64,000 nt of DNA. It comes from Alphaproteobacteria bacterium (GTDB taxonomy: Bacteria > Pseudomonadota > Alphaproteobacteria > Caulobacterales > Aquidulcibacteraceae). The notes under the pieces are model-generated. The model made no database searches, was not told the origin of the DNA, and worked only from the letters and a program-made list of their open reading frames with translations. A program made the translations under genes and the position numbers. The stretch lies in NCBI GenBank assembly GCA_018969015.1, contig JAGWZE010000002.1, positions 1 through 64,000 on the forward strand, written 5' to 3'. Positions 35,570 to 43,645 of the stretch are shown here, one piece after another (the stretch's first letter is position 1; each line of letters begins with the position of its first letter).

Positions 35570-36092
35570 CGATGCGCTGCGCTCCGACGAAAACACGCTG
35601 GCAGCTGCGGGCGTACCCCAAACCGGCCTTGACCATAGGGAACACCCGGCCGAAGGCGACCGCGAACGTCAGATCGATGACGGCCTTTTCGCCCCATCGC
35701 GCCTGGACGGCCGCGCGCGCTGCGTCCGCATCGGGAGAGCGGTCGACGGTCGAGCGTGCGAAGTCATAGCCCAAACGCGTCTCCGGACGCATCCGCGCGA
35801 CGTCGCCCTCGAGCACCGCAACGATCTCCCCGTCGTCGAGGCCCGCCTGCCGCGCCATGGTGACGACCAGTTGCGCGCAAGGCCCGCAATCCTCCGTGAC
35901 CGCGCCGATCAGTTTCGCAGCGTAATAGGCGTACGCATCGGCCGCCGCCCGGTGCTGAGCAGGGCTCATGATCTTCTGGAACTTGAAGAACGCCGCTGGA
36001 GAGACATCGAGCATGTGCTCCATATAGCCGATCTCGTAGTCGAAGCGTTTCGCCCAGGCCCGCAGCGCCGCGCGTGCAATCGTCCTGATCAT
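35547..36092 (-). CDS. CMD/AhpD-like protein of the ECF41 operon
   Basis: A 181-residue carboxymuconolactone-decarboxylase-like helical protein with the redox motif EDCGPCAQL (C69 and C72), the ExxCxxC of AhpD but without its following His. It is the standard ECF41 partner (COE protein), transcribed just before the sigma gene, which it overlaps by 23 bases. N-terminal MIRTIARAALRAWAKRFDYEIGYMEHML is helical. It may respond to oxidants or catalyse an unknown redox reaction. Its ATG overlaps the stop of the preceding membrane gene (ATGA). Confidence 0.85.
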   Translation of the reverse strand: MIRTIARAALRAWAKRFDYEIGYMEHMLDVSPAAFFKFQKIMSPAQHRAAADAYAYYAAKLIGAVTEDCGPCAQLVVTMARQAGLDDGEIVAVLEGDVARMRPETRLGYDFARSTVDRSPDADAARAAVQARWGEKAVIDLTFAVAFGRVFPMVKAGLGYARSCQRVFVGAQRIDVASKAA

Positions 36093-36466
36093 GGCGCGCG
36101 CCCCGGCCATGGCCAACAGATCAGAACCCCTGCCAGCGCGGGGGCGATGATCGTCGCGAGCTCGAGGCCGGCATGGGCGCTGCGCCCGTGCAGCATCTCC
36201 GCGACATGCAGCCCCGCATGGAGCGCTGGAAAAGCCGCCGCGACGATCCCTGCCAGCCGCGCCTCGCCGCGCGCCGCGAAGATCGCAAACCCGATCGCCG
36301 ACGCCAGGAACGCGAGACCGACATCGGCGACGAAGTGCGAATTGAAGGGGCCGGTGTCGGTCACGCCCGGCACGCGCACCCACCATTCATGTGGCGCGAT
36401 GACCATGAACGCGCCGTTCGCTCCGTGAAGAAGCGCCAGCGCGCCGGCGCCAACCCTGACGATCAT
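36089..36466 (-). CDS. Small membrane protein, first gene of the ECF41 operon
   Basis: A 125-residue protein with four hydrophobic segments (LALLHGANGAFMVIAP, FVADVGLAFLASAIGFAIFAA, GIVAAAFPALHAGLHVAEML and ATIIAPALAGVLICWPW). No family name is certain, though proteins of this shape are often near ECF41. GGGAGG precedes the ATG at 36466 and a matching ECF41 promoter lies at 36489-36515. It heads a three-gene operon with the CMD-like gene and the sigma gene. Confidence 0.75.
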   Translation of the reverse strand: MIVRVGAGALALLHGANGAFMVIAPHEWWVRVPGVTDTGPFNSHFVADVGLAFLASAIGFAIFAARGEARLAGIVAAAFPALHAGLHVAEMLHGRSAHAGLELATIIAPALAGVLICWPWPGRAP

Positions 36467-36488
36467 GTTCGCCTCCCTTTCGGATCAA

Positions 36489-36515
36489 GACGAGGCGGCG
36501 AACGGAAACGTGACA
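36489..36515 (-). promoter_or_regulatory. Predicted ECF41-type promoter (autoregulatory)
   Basis: Read on the minus strand: TGTCACG (36515-36509, -35), a 16-base spacer and CGTC (36492-36489, -10). ECF41 sigma factors are known to recognise TGTCACA and CGTC with about this spacing. The -10 is 22 bases from the ATG of the operon's first gene, so the sigma factor is predicted to activate its own operon. Confidence 0.65.
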
Positions 36516-36557
36516 GCGCCGTGGCGTGTCAGCGCGAAGACCGCTATCCATGGCGCG

Positions 36558-36966
36558 CCAGACGGCCGGGCGGCCGCGCGTGCAGGTCCCGAAAGGGCGC
36601 ACGGGAGGAAAGTCCGGGCTCCATGCAGATACGGCGGCGGGTAACGCCCGCCGAGGGTGACCTCAGGGACAGCGCCACAGAGAACAGACCGCCCTGATGC
36701 GCGACGCCGCGTGCGACGTGTTCAAGGGTAAGGGTGAAACGGTGGGGTAAGAGCCCACCGCCCCGACCGCAAGGAAGGGGGCACGGCAAGCCCCGCCGGG
36801 AGCAAGACCGAATAGGGACGCAGACCTTCGGGTCGGGCCCATCTGCGGGCCGCGTCCGGGTAGGTCGCGCGAACCGCCGAGCGATCGGCGGTCCAGATGA
36901 ATGGCCGCCCCGCCGGGCCCTGGCGACAGGGTCAGGCGGACAGAACCCGGCTTACAGGCCGTCTGG
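36558..36966 (+). ncRNA. rnpB: RNase P RNA, class A
   Basis: The catalytic RNA of RNase P, about 409 nt. The P1 ends CCAGACGGCC (36558-36567) and GGCCGTCTGG (36957-36966) pair perfectly. The conserved 5' core GAGGAAAGTCCGGGC (36605-36619) and the 3' core ACAGAACCCGGCTTACAGG (36940-36958) are intact, and GAGAACAGACC-type J motifs occur between them. A short tail CATTTTGCTTT after P1 completes a terminator. No protein gene in this segment is real. The gene lies divergent from the ECF41 operon, 90 bases from its start. Confidence 0.96.
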
Positions 36967-37172
36967 CATTTTGCTTTCTCCCGGCACTCGGGCGCCCCCA
37001 GGCCCGCCGGGAGGCGGTTCGCCTGCGGCGTCAGGGAACCGAACCTTGGCTCGAACCTTGCACACCCCAGAACCGAACGATCGAGGCCGGTGACGCCAAA
37101 GGTGCGGCGTCCCGTCCCGAAACGGCCCGCGGGCGTGGCCCCGGGGGCGGATTTTGAGGAAAGGGCGTGTCC

Positions 37173-37820
37173 ATGCGGATGTTCTGCCTGCGCGTTGCGG
37201 CGGTGCTCGGCTTGCTGACGACGATGGGGTGCGCGGCGATGGGCGCTTCGGCGCAGACGCCGCTGTCGCAGTTGGGCGGCCCGCCGCCCGTGACGACGCC
37301 GGCGTCGCCCGGCCCGGCGACGCCTGCGCCCGTCCCCGTGGCCGGCCCCGGCGGGGTGAGCCCGGAATATCGCGTCGGCGCGGGCGACCGGCTGCGCATC
37401 ATCGTGTTCGGCCAGCAGGATCTGGGCGGCGAATTCCAGCTCGACGGCTCGGGCGTGGTGTCGCTGCCGCTGATCGGCCAGGTGGTCGTCAAGGACAAGA
37501 CCGTGCGCGAGCTGGAGATGGCGATCGCCGATCGCCTGCGCGACGGTTATCTCTCCGACCCGCGCGTGAGCGCGGAAGTGCTGAACTTCCGCCCGTTCTA
37601 CATCCTGGGCGAGGTCAACCGTCCCGGCGAGTATCCGTACACGGACGGCCTGACCGTCATGAAGGCGGTCGCGACGGCGCAGGGCTACACGTACCGCGCC
37701 AACCAAAAGCGCGTGTTCATCAAGCGCGCGCACGAAACCGAAGAAAAAGCCTATCCGCTGCAGGCGGCCACCACCGTCGGCCCGGGCGACACCATCCGCA
37801 TTCCGGAACGCTTCTTCTGA
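37173..37820 (+). CDS. Polysaccharide export outer-membrane protein (Wza-like, short form)
   Basis: A 215-residue exported protein with a signal peptide (MRMFCLRVAAVLGLLTTMGCAA; TMGC is an imperfect lipobox, Cys near residue 20), then a Pro/Ala-rich linker, an N-terminal poly_export domain (YRVGAGDRLRIIVFGQQDLGGEFQLDGSG in part, residues about 67-95) and a SLBB domain (FYILGEVNRPGEYPYTDGLTVMKAVATAQG in part). It forms the periplasmic ring of a capsule or exopolysaccharide exporter but lacks long C-terminal segments of full Wza. AGGAAAGG lies upstream. The rest of an export operon is not visible here, so it may be an orphan. Confidence 0.88.
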   Translation: MRMFCLRVAAVLGLLTTMGCAAMGASAQTPLSQLGGPPPVTTPASPGPATPAPVPVAGPGGVSPEYRVGAGDRLRIIVFGQQDLGGEFQLDGSGVVSLPLIGQVVVKDKTVRELEMAIADRLRDGYLSDPRVSAEVLNFRPFYILGEVNRPGEYPYTDGLTVMKAVATAQGYTYRANQKRVFIKRAHETEEKAYPLQAATTVGPGDTIRIPERFF

Positions 37821-37867
37821 GGCTCCGGCCGGAGGGCGGCGCGGCGTTGCCGCGCTTGCCTTTCCCT

Positions 37868-37898
37868 TCGATCAGGCGTTTGTGCGTCGCCTGATCGA
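37868..37898. promoter_or_regulatory. Stem-loop in front of the second EamA gene
   Basis: TCGATCAGGCG (37868-37878) and CGCCTGATCGA (37888-37898) form a perfect 11 bp stem with a 9-base loop, ending four bases before the GGGGGC in front of the ATG at 37907. It has no T-run, so an intrinsic terminator is unlikely on the plus strand; it may insulate the gene or control access to its ribosome binding site. Confidence 0.4.
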
Positions 37899-37906
37899 GG
37901 GGGCAA

Positions 37907-38782
37907 ATGTCCGAAAACAAGACGGGACCGTCGCCGATGGGCGCCGTTGCGGCCGTCGCGCTGGGCGCGGCGGTCATCGGCTTTGCGCCGATCGGGCTGC
38001 GGCTGTCCGAACTCGGGCCGATGGCGACGGCGTTCTGGCGCTTCGTGTTCGCGCTCCCGGGACTGTTCGTCCTCGCCGCGATGGCGCCGCGCGAGGGGCG
38101 GCCGCAAAAGCTCGGGCCGCTGGTTGCGGCGGGCGTGTGCTTCGGCCTCGACCTGACCTTGTGGCACGCGGCGCTCACGCACACGACCGTGCTCAACGCG
38201 ACGATGCTCTCCAACATGACGCCCGTGCTCGCGGCTGCGGGCGGCTGGCTGTTCCTGCGCGAGCGGGTGTCCTGGGGGTTTGCGCTGGGCGCCGCGATCG
38301 CGCTCGGCGGCGCGGCCGTGCTGACGACGTCGCGCATCGGCGCCGGGGCCGGCGGCGGCGTCACGGGGGACGCGCTCGCGCTGTTCTCAGCGGTTTGGTA
38401 CGCGGCCTATCTCGTGATCCTGCGCGTGGGGCGGCGCGGCGTGGACGTGCGCGTGGCGATGCTCGTGACGACGCTCGCTTCGCTGCCGGTGGCGGTGATC
38501 GCAACGCTCGCGACGGGTGAAGCCTGGCTGCCGCACACGGCGCAGGGCTGGCTCGTGCTGATCGGGCTCGGCGTCATCGTGCACATGGGTGGGCAAGGGC
38601 TGATCGCCTATGGCGTGGGGCGTTTGCCGATCGCGCTCTCCACGGTGATCTTGTGGGTGCAGCCGGTGGCGGCCGCGGCGCTGGGATGGGTGTTGTTCGG
38701 CGAAGCGCTGGGCCCGCTCGCGTTCGTGGGCGCGGCGTTGATCCTTGCGGGCGTCTGGGTGGTGCAGCGCGAGCGGCGGTAG
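37907..38782 (+). CDS. EamA-family (DMT superfamily) transporter
   Basis: A second EamA protein, 291 residues and ten hydrophobic segments. It opens MSENKTGPSPMGAVAAVALGAAVIGFAPIGLRLSELGPMATAFWR and carries the family's repeat junction (LFLRERVSWGFALGAAIALGGAAVLTTSR in part). Substrate unknown. It lies after the export lipoprotein in the same direction, 86 bases away. It converges on the ecm gene, 24 bases after its stop. Confidence 0.84.
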   Translation: MSENKTGPSPMGAVAAVALGAAVIGFAPIGLRLSELGPMATAFWRFVFALPGLFVLAAMAPREGRPQKLGPLVAAGVCFGLDLTLWHAALTHTTVLNATMLSNMTPVLAAAGGWLFLRERVSWGFALGAAIALGGAAVLTTSRIGAGAGGGVTGDALALFSAVWYAAYLVILRVGRRGVDVRVAMLVTTLASLPVAVIATLATGEAWLPHTAQGWLVLIGLGVIVHMGGQGLIAYGVGRLPIALSTVILWVQPVAAAALGWVLFGEALGPLAFVGAALILAGVWVVQRERR

Positions 38783-38805
38783 AGCGCCGCGCGCGCCGCG
38801 CGCCG

Positions 38806-40809
38806 TCAGGCCTTGCCGTTGGCGTCGGCCACGAGCTTGACGACGTCGCCCATGATCTCGGTGATCTTGAAGTCCTTCGGCGTGTAGACTCCGCGCACGC
38901 CCATCTGGCGCAGCACGAGCGCATCGTCCGGCGGGATGATGCCGCCGACGACCACGGGCACGTGATCGAGGCCTTCCGCGCGCATCAGGCGCACGACTTC
39001 CTGCACGAGATCGAGATGCGATCCGGAGAGGATCGACAAACCCACGGCGTGCGCCTTCTTCTCTTTCGCGGCGGCGACGATTTCGGCCGGCGTGAGGCGG
39101 ATGCCTTCGTAGACGACGTTCATGCCGACGGCGCGGGCGCGCGTGGCGATCTGCTCGGCGCCGTTGGAGTGGCCGTCGAGGCCCGGCTTGCCGACGAGGA
39201 AGGTGAGCGTGCGGCCGAGCTTTTCGGACAGCGCCTCGACGTCCTTCTTCACGGCCTCGATGTCCTCGGCGCCGCCCGTGTCGACGACGAGCGCGACGCC
39301 CGTCGGCGGGCGGTACTCGCCGTACACGGCGCGCAGCGCATCGGCCCATTCGCCGGTCGTAACGCCGGCCTTCGCGGCCTCGATGGAGGCCGGCATGACG
39401 TTGCGGTTTTCCTGCGCGGCCTCTTTCAACGCGGCGAGGGCGGCGGCGACCGCCTTGCCGTCGCGCGCGCCGCGCCAGGCTTTGAGGCGTTCGATCTGCT
39501 CGTACTCGACGCGCTGATCGACCTTCTGGATCGCGCCGTCGCCGGCAGACAGAGGCGAGGGTTCTGCGGCGGTGAATTTATTGACGCCGACGACCGTCAT
39601 GGCGCCGGTCTCGATGCCGGCGACGCGCTTGCGGTTGCTCTCGACCAGCGCGGATTTCATGTAGCCGGTTTCGACCGCGGCGATCGCGCCGCCTTCCTTT
39701 TCGATCGTCGCAAGCTCGGCCAGCGCGCCGGCCTTCAGTTCGCGGACCTTGGCGGCGACGACGTGCGAGCCGTCGAACAGGTCTTCGAACTCGAGCAGGT
39801 CGGTTTCGAACGCGAGGATCTGCTGCATGCGCAGCGACCATTGCTGATCCCACGGGCGCGGCAGGCCGAGCGCCTCGTTCCAGGCCGGCAGCTGCACGGC
39901 GCGTGCGCGCGCGCCTTTGGAGAGCGTGACGGCGAGCATCTCGAGCAGGATGCGATAGACGTTGTTCTCGGCCTGCGGCTCGGTGAGGCCGAGCGAGTTG
40001 ACCTGCACGCCATAGCGGAAGCGCCGCAGCTTCTCGTCCGTCACGCCGTAGCGCGATTGTCCGAGTTCGTCCCAAAGCTCGGTGAACGCGCGCATCTTGC
40101 ACAGCTCGGTGACGAAGCGAATGCCGGCGTTCACGAAGAAGGAGATGCGCGAGAAGACGAGCGGGAAGTCCTTTTCGCTCACTTCGCCGCTGGCCTTCAC
40201 CGTGTCGAGCACCGCGACGGCGGTGGCGAGCGCAAAGGCGAGCTCCTGCTCGGGCGTCGCGCCGGCTTCCTGCAGATGGTAGCTGCAGACGTTCGTGGCG
40301 TTCCATTTGGGCGTCTCTTTCAACGCCCAGGAGATCGTGTCGGCGGTGAGCTTCAGGCTCGGCTTCGGTGGGAAGATGTAGGTCCCGCGGGAGAGATATT
40401 CTTTCACGACGTCGTTCTGCGTCGTGCCCTGGAGGGCGCTGCGCGCCGCGCCCTGCTCGTCGGCGAGGGCCACGTAAAGCGCGAGCAGCCAGGCGGCCGG
40501 CGCGTTGATCGTCATCGACGTGTTCATCCGGTCGAGCGGGATGGCGTCGAACAAGGCGCGCATGTCGCCGAGATGGCCGATCGGGACGCCGACCTTGCCG
40601 ACTTCGCCGCGCGCCAGGACGTGGTCGCTGTCGTAGCCCGTCTGGGTTGGCAGATCGAACGCGACGGAGAGGCCCGTCTGCCCCTTGGCGAGGTTCTGGC
40701 GGTAGAGCTTGTTGCTCTCGGCGGGCGTGGAGTGGCCGGCATAGGTCCGGAAGATCCAAGGCTGGTCCGGCGCGTGCTGGAACGCGGGGCCGCCACTCTG
40801 GTCCGCCAT
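38806..40809 (-). CDS. ecm: Ethylmalonyl-CoA mutase (coenzyme B12-dependent)
   Basis: Ecm (also called MeaA) isomerises (2R)-ethylmalonyl-CoA to methylsuccinyl-CoA in the ethylmalonyl-CoA pathway. The 667-residue protein has a mutase TIM barrel (PWIFRTYAGHSTPAESN and GQTGLSVAFDLPTQTGYDSDH near the N terminus) and a C-terminal B12-binding domain with KPGLDGHSNGAEQ (D545 and H547 of the DxHxxG-type motif). RTYAGHSTPAESN and the single-chain length fit Ecm rather than the methylmalonyl-CoA mutase large subunit; the partner Ccr is the neighbouring gene. ATG 40809 has AGAGGTGGAG upstream; a GTG four codons earlier is an alternative. Confidence 0.9.
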   Translation of the reverse strand: MADQSGGPAFQHAPDQPWIFRTYAGHSTPAESNKLYRQNLAKGQTGLSVAFDLPTQTGYDSDHVLARGEVGKVGVPIGHLGDMRALFDAIPLDRMNTSMTINAPAAWLLALYVALADEQGAARSALQGTTQNDVVKEYLSRGTYIFPPKPSLKLTADTISWALKETPKWNATNVCSYHLQEAGATPEQELAFALATAVAVLDTVKASGEVSEKDFPLVFSRISFFVNAGIRFVTELCKMRAFTELWDELGQSRYGVTDEKLRRFRYGVQVNSLGLTEPQAENNVYRILLEMLAVTLSKGARARAVQLPAWNEALGLPRPWDQQWSLRMQQILAFETDLLEFEDLFDGSHVVAAKVRELKAGALAELATIEKEGGAIAAVETGYMKSALVESNRKRVAGIETGAMTVVGVNKFTAAEPSPLSAGDGAIQKVDQRVEYEQIERLKAWRGARDGKAVAAALAALKEAAQENRNVMPASIEAAKAGVTTGEWADALRAVYGEYRPPTGVALVVDTGGAEDIEAVKKDVEALSEKLGRTLTFLVGKPGLDGHSNGAEQIATRARAVGMNVVYEGIRLTPAEIVAAAKEKKAHAVGLSILSGSHLDLVQEVVRLMRAEGLDHVPVVVGGIIPPDDALVLRQMGVRGVYTPKDFKITEIMGDVVKLVADANGKA

Positions 40810-40984
40810 GATCGTCTCCACCTCTTTTGCGTGTGCGAAGGCTTAGCGGTTCGACGCCGCAAATCAACGCTTCCCTTTACGAAGCGGCAGGCGCGCGCGA
40901 TCGCGGCCCATGGTGGGCGACGTCATATAAACACGTTCACGCACCCTTAATCACGCATCGACACTGTCGTAATCAGGTTTACTG

Positions 40985-41521
40985 ATGAGCGATAGCACTC
41001 CTGCGCCCGATTTCGATCCGCTTCGCGTTCTCGTGGCGAACTCGAATGCGCACAGCCGGTCAATCCTGCGGATCTCGCTGCGCGCCGTGGGCGTGCGGGA
41101 CGTCGTTGACGCCGGCGACGCCGACGCCGCGGTCGTTGCGGCGGAGACCGGTCGTCTCGACGCCGCCTTGATCGAGCAAGACAGCCTGGGACTAGATGGC
41201 GCCGCGGTCGTGCGCCGCATTCGCCGAACCGCTTCGCAGGAGGTGTCACGTCTGCCGATCGTGATGGTGGCCGCGCAGGCCAGCGCCGTGTCGGTCGCCG
41301 CAGCACGCGACTGTGGGGTCAATGCGTTTCTGCTGCGCCCCGTTTCGTCGGCGTTGATCAAGGTGCGGCTCGTCACGGCGCTGACGGATGCGCGGCCGTT
41401 CATCCGCACGCAGGTCTATGTCGGCCCCGACCGTCGCTTCCGGTTGGCCACTCATGGTTTTCCACCGCGTCGTTTCGGCGACGACACGCCTCCGCTGGCC
41501 GGATGGCCCGGTCGCAGGTGA
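40985..41521 (+). CDS. Degenerate response-regulator receiver protein
   Basis: A 178-residue single receiver domain with no output domain, plus a C-terminal extension carrying VGPDRRFR (about 145-152), a feature of alphaproteobacterial receivers. The fold is clear, but every key residue is changed: the acidic pair is N19/S20, the phosphoryl-accepting position (seven residues before DG at 71) is E64 instead of Asp, the Thr after strand 4 is A96, and the Lys is R118. It is therefore a pseudo-receiver that cannot be phosphorylated in the usual way, and Glu may mimic the phosphorylated state. It lies between ecm and ccr. Confidence 0.85.
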   Translation: MSDSTPAPDFDPLRVLVANSNAHSRSILRISLRAVGVRDVVDAGDADAAVVAAETGRLDAALIEQDSLGLDGAAVVRRIRRTASQEVSRLPIVMVAAQASAVSVAAARDCGVNAFLLRPVSSALIKVRLVTALTDARPFIRTQVYVGPDRRFRLATHGFPPRRFGDDTPPLAGWPGRR

Positions 41522-41721
41522 CCGCAAGGCGGAATTTCTGAGCGCATTTAGCAGCGGTCAATGGTCGTTGGACGTGGTCAGTGAACGCCTCGCGTCCTAG
41601 GTGCGGTGCAGCATAGCCGCGCTGCGGTGGGCGTCGTTCAAGAGATTCGCACGTTGCGCACTGCAGCATGTTCGTTGCATCCTCGCGCGCGCGGCGCGGC
41701 GGCGCCTGTTAGGAGTGCGGG

Positions 41722-42999
41722 ATGTCGACCCAGAAGAAGCCGGCCCTGAGCGCCGTGAAGGACCTGTACGCCGTCGGCGAGATCCCGCCGGCTTATCACG
41801 TGCCCGCGACGATGTGGGCCTGGGCGATCCGCAAGGAGCGGCACGGCCGTCCGAGCCAGGCCATGCAACTCGAGGTGGTGCCCACGCCGACGATCGGCGA
41901 AGACGAGGTGCTGCTGCTCGTGATGGCGGGCGGGGTGAACTACAACGGCGTCTGGGCGGCGCTCGGCGAGCCCGTCTCCGTGCTCGACATGCACAAGCAG
42001 CCCTACCACATCACCGGTTCGGACGCGGCCGGGGTCGTCTGGGCGGTCGGCTCGAAGGTGAAGCGCTGGAAGCCGGGCGACGAGGTCGTCGTCCACTGCA
42101 ACCAGGACGACGGCGACGACGAAGAGTGCAATGGCGGCGATCCGATGCTGTCGCCGTCGCAGCGCATCTGGGGCTACGAGACGCCGGACGGCGCGTTTGC
42201 CCAGTTCGCGCGCGTGCAGGCCCGCCAGCTCATGCACCGTCCGAAGCACCTCACCTGGGAAGAGTGCGCCTGCTACACGCTCACGCTCGCCACGGCCTAT
42301 CGCATGCTGTTCGGCTTCCGGCCGAACGTGCTGAAGCCCGGCCAGAACGTGCTGGTCTGGGGCGCCTCGGGCGGTCTGGGCGTGTTCGCCATTCAGCTGT
42401 GCGCGGTCTCCGGCGCGAACGCGATCGGCGTCGTCTCGGACGATGCGAAAGCGGAATACGTGCTGTCGATGGGCGCCAAGGGCGTCATCAACCGCAACAA
42501 TTTCCGATGCTGGGGCCAGCTGCCGAAGGTCAATGGCCCCGACTATGCCGACTACATGAAAGAGACGCGCAAGTTCGGCAAAGCGATCTACGAGTTCACC
42601 GGCGGCAAGGAAGTCGACATCGTGTTCGAGCACCCGGGGGAATCGACGTTCCCGGTCTCGGTGTTCGTCACCAAGCGCGGCGGCATGATCGTGATCTGCG
42701 CCGGCACGACGGGCTTCAACCTGACGATGGACGCCCGCTTCCTGTGGATGCGCCAGAAGCGCGTGCAGGGCAGCCACTTCGCCAACCTGATGCAGGCGAG
42801 CGCGGCCAACCAGCTCGTGATCGACCGCCGCATCGATCCGTGCATGTCGGAAGTGTTCGCCTGGGACCAGATCCCGATCGCGCACGAGAAGATGCTCGAC
42901 AACAAGCACCTGCCCGGAAACATGGCGGTGCTGGTGAGTTCGCCGCGTCCGGGCCTGCGCAGCTTCGAGGACGTGCTCGAGGCGAGCGGGCAGGGGTGA
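41722..42999 (+). CDS. ccr: Crotonyl-CoA carboxylase/reductase
   Basis: Ccr reductively carboxylates crotonyl-CoA to (2S)-ethylmalonyl-CoA with NADPH and CO2, the key step of the ethylmalonyl-CoA pathway. The 425-residue MDR protein starts MSTQKKPALSAVKDLYAVGEIPPAYHVPATMWAW, has GGVNYNGVWAALGEPVSV (residues about 70-87), the NADPH-binding WGASGGLGVFAIQL (about 213-226), and VFEHPGESTFPVSVF near 300, and the large family insert (NQDDGDDEECNGGDPML). GVNYNGVW, with its Asn that helps bind CO2, distinguishes Ccr from simple enoyl-CoA reductases. Ecm on the other side of the pseudo-receiver completes the pair. Confidence 0.95.
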   Translation: MSTQKKPALSAVKDLYAVGEIPPAYHVPATMWAWAIRKERHGRPSQAMQLEVVPTPTIGEDEVLLLVMAGGVNYNGVWAALGEPVSVLDMHKQPYHITGSDAAGVVWAVGSKVKRWKPGDEVVVHCNQDDGDDEECNGGDPMLSPSQRIWGYETPDGAFAQFARVQARQLMHRPKHLTWEECACYTLTLATAYRMLFGFRPNVLKPGQNVLVWGASGGLGVFAIQLCAVSGANAIGVVSDDAKAEYVLSMGAKGVINRNNFRCWGQLPKVNGPDYADYMKETRKFGKAIYEFTGGKEVDIVFEHPGESTFPVSVFVTKRGGMIVICAGTTGFNLTMDARFLWMRQKRVQGSHFANLMQASAANQLVIDRRIDPCMSEVFAWDQIPIAHEKMLDNKHLPGNMAVLVSSPRPGLRSFEDVLEASGQG

Positions 43000-43116
43000 G
43001 GGGCGGGGCGCCAACCATCGCCACCGCGTGACGAGGGTCGCTGATCCTCGACTGGTGGTGCGCCGCGCGGTTTTGGGCGATGGCGCATTTCACGCGGCAG
43101 CGGGGCTCGTGGTAAC

Positions 43117-43341
43117 ATGTCGCCCGTGACCAAGCTTGACCACCTCATCGAACGCCTTCGCGCGCTGCCCGGTCCCGAGCAGGACCGCATCGTCGCCGAG
43201 ATCGAGGCGGCGCTGGATGGGGCGAGCGCGCTCACCGACGCGCAATGGCGCGAAATCGAGTCGGCGATCGACAGCGATGGAGATGAAGGGGGGCTCGCGC
43301 ACGACGATGTCGTCGCCGCGTGGCGTGCGCGTCGGGTGTGA
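43117..43341 (+). CDS. Antitoxin candidate paired with ParE/RelE-type toxin
   Basis: A 74-residue small acidic protein, MSPVTKLDHLIERLRALPGPEQDRIV followed by an acidic C-terminal half (ESAIDSDGDEGGLAHDDVV). The short helical start and acidic tail fit an antitoxin. It is immediately upstream of a RelE/ParE-type toxin gene whose GTG overlaps its stop (GTGA), the usual antitoxin-toxin arrangement. I do not recognise the exact family (it resembles the short addiction-module antitoxins of ParD/RelB type). Confidence 0.7.
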   Translation: MSPVTKLDHLIERLRALPGPEQDRIVAEIEAALDGASALTDAQWREIESAIDSDGDEGGLAHDDVVAAWRARRV

Positions 43342-43610
43342 AGGTCGTCTGGCGCGCATCGGCGCTCCGAGACTTTGACGCCATCGTTGCACTGATCGCA
43401 CGGGACAGCTCCCGCGCGTCGGTTGCGTTTGGCGACGAGGTGGTCCGCAGAGTAGGCCAACTCGCAGACTTTCCTTGGCTCGGCCCCGCGCCGCGTAGGC
43501 CCGACGTGCGCGAGCTTCTGCTTGGCGTTGCGCCCTACGTCGTCGTCTATCAGGTGCGCGACGAGGCCGTGCACATCATGCGTATCGTGCACGGGCGACG
43601 ACGGCGGTGA
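43338..43610 (+). CDS. RelE/ParE-superfamily toxin
   Basis: A 90-residue compact toxin starting MKVVWRASALRDFDAIVALIARDS, the VxWxxxAxxDLxxIxxYI pattern of ParE, followed by LADFPWLGPAPRRPDVRELLLG (the GxxRPxxR(E) segment) and a C-terminal sheet VYQVRDEAVHIMRIVHGRR. ParE poisons gyrase and RelE cuts ribosome-bound mRNA; the sequence does not decide which. Start 43338 is the GTG overlapping the antitoxin stop; a further upstream ATG would invade that gene. A second TA module in the window besides mazEF. Confidence 0.85.
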   Translation: MKVVWRASALRDFDAIVALIARDSSRASVAFGDEVVRRVGQLADFPWLGPAPRRPDVRELLLGVAPYVVVYQVRDEAVHIMRIVHGRRRR

Positions 43611-43645
43611 GTGCGCCTTGGCCATTCGACCGCGTTCCCTGCTTC

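Noticed and set aside
36544-37093. Open reading frames inside the rnpB segment
   Set aside because: The segment is a full class A RNase P RNA with perfectly paired P1 ends, so these frames are chance.
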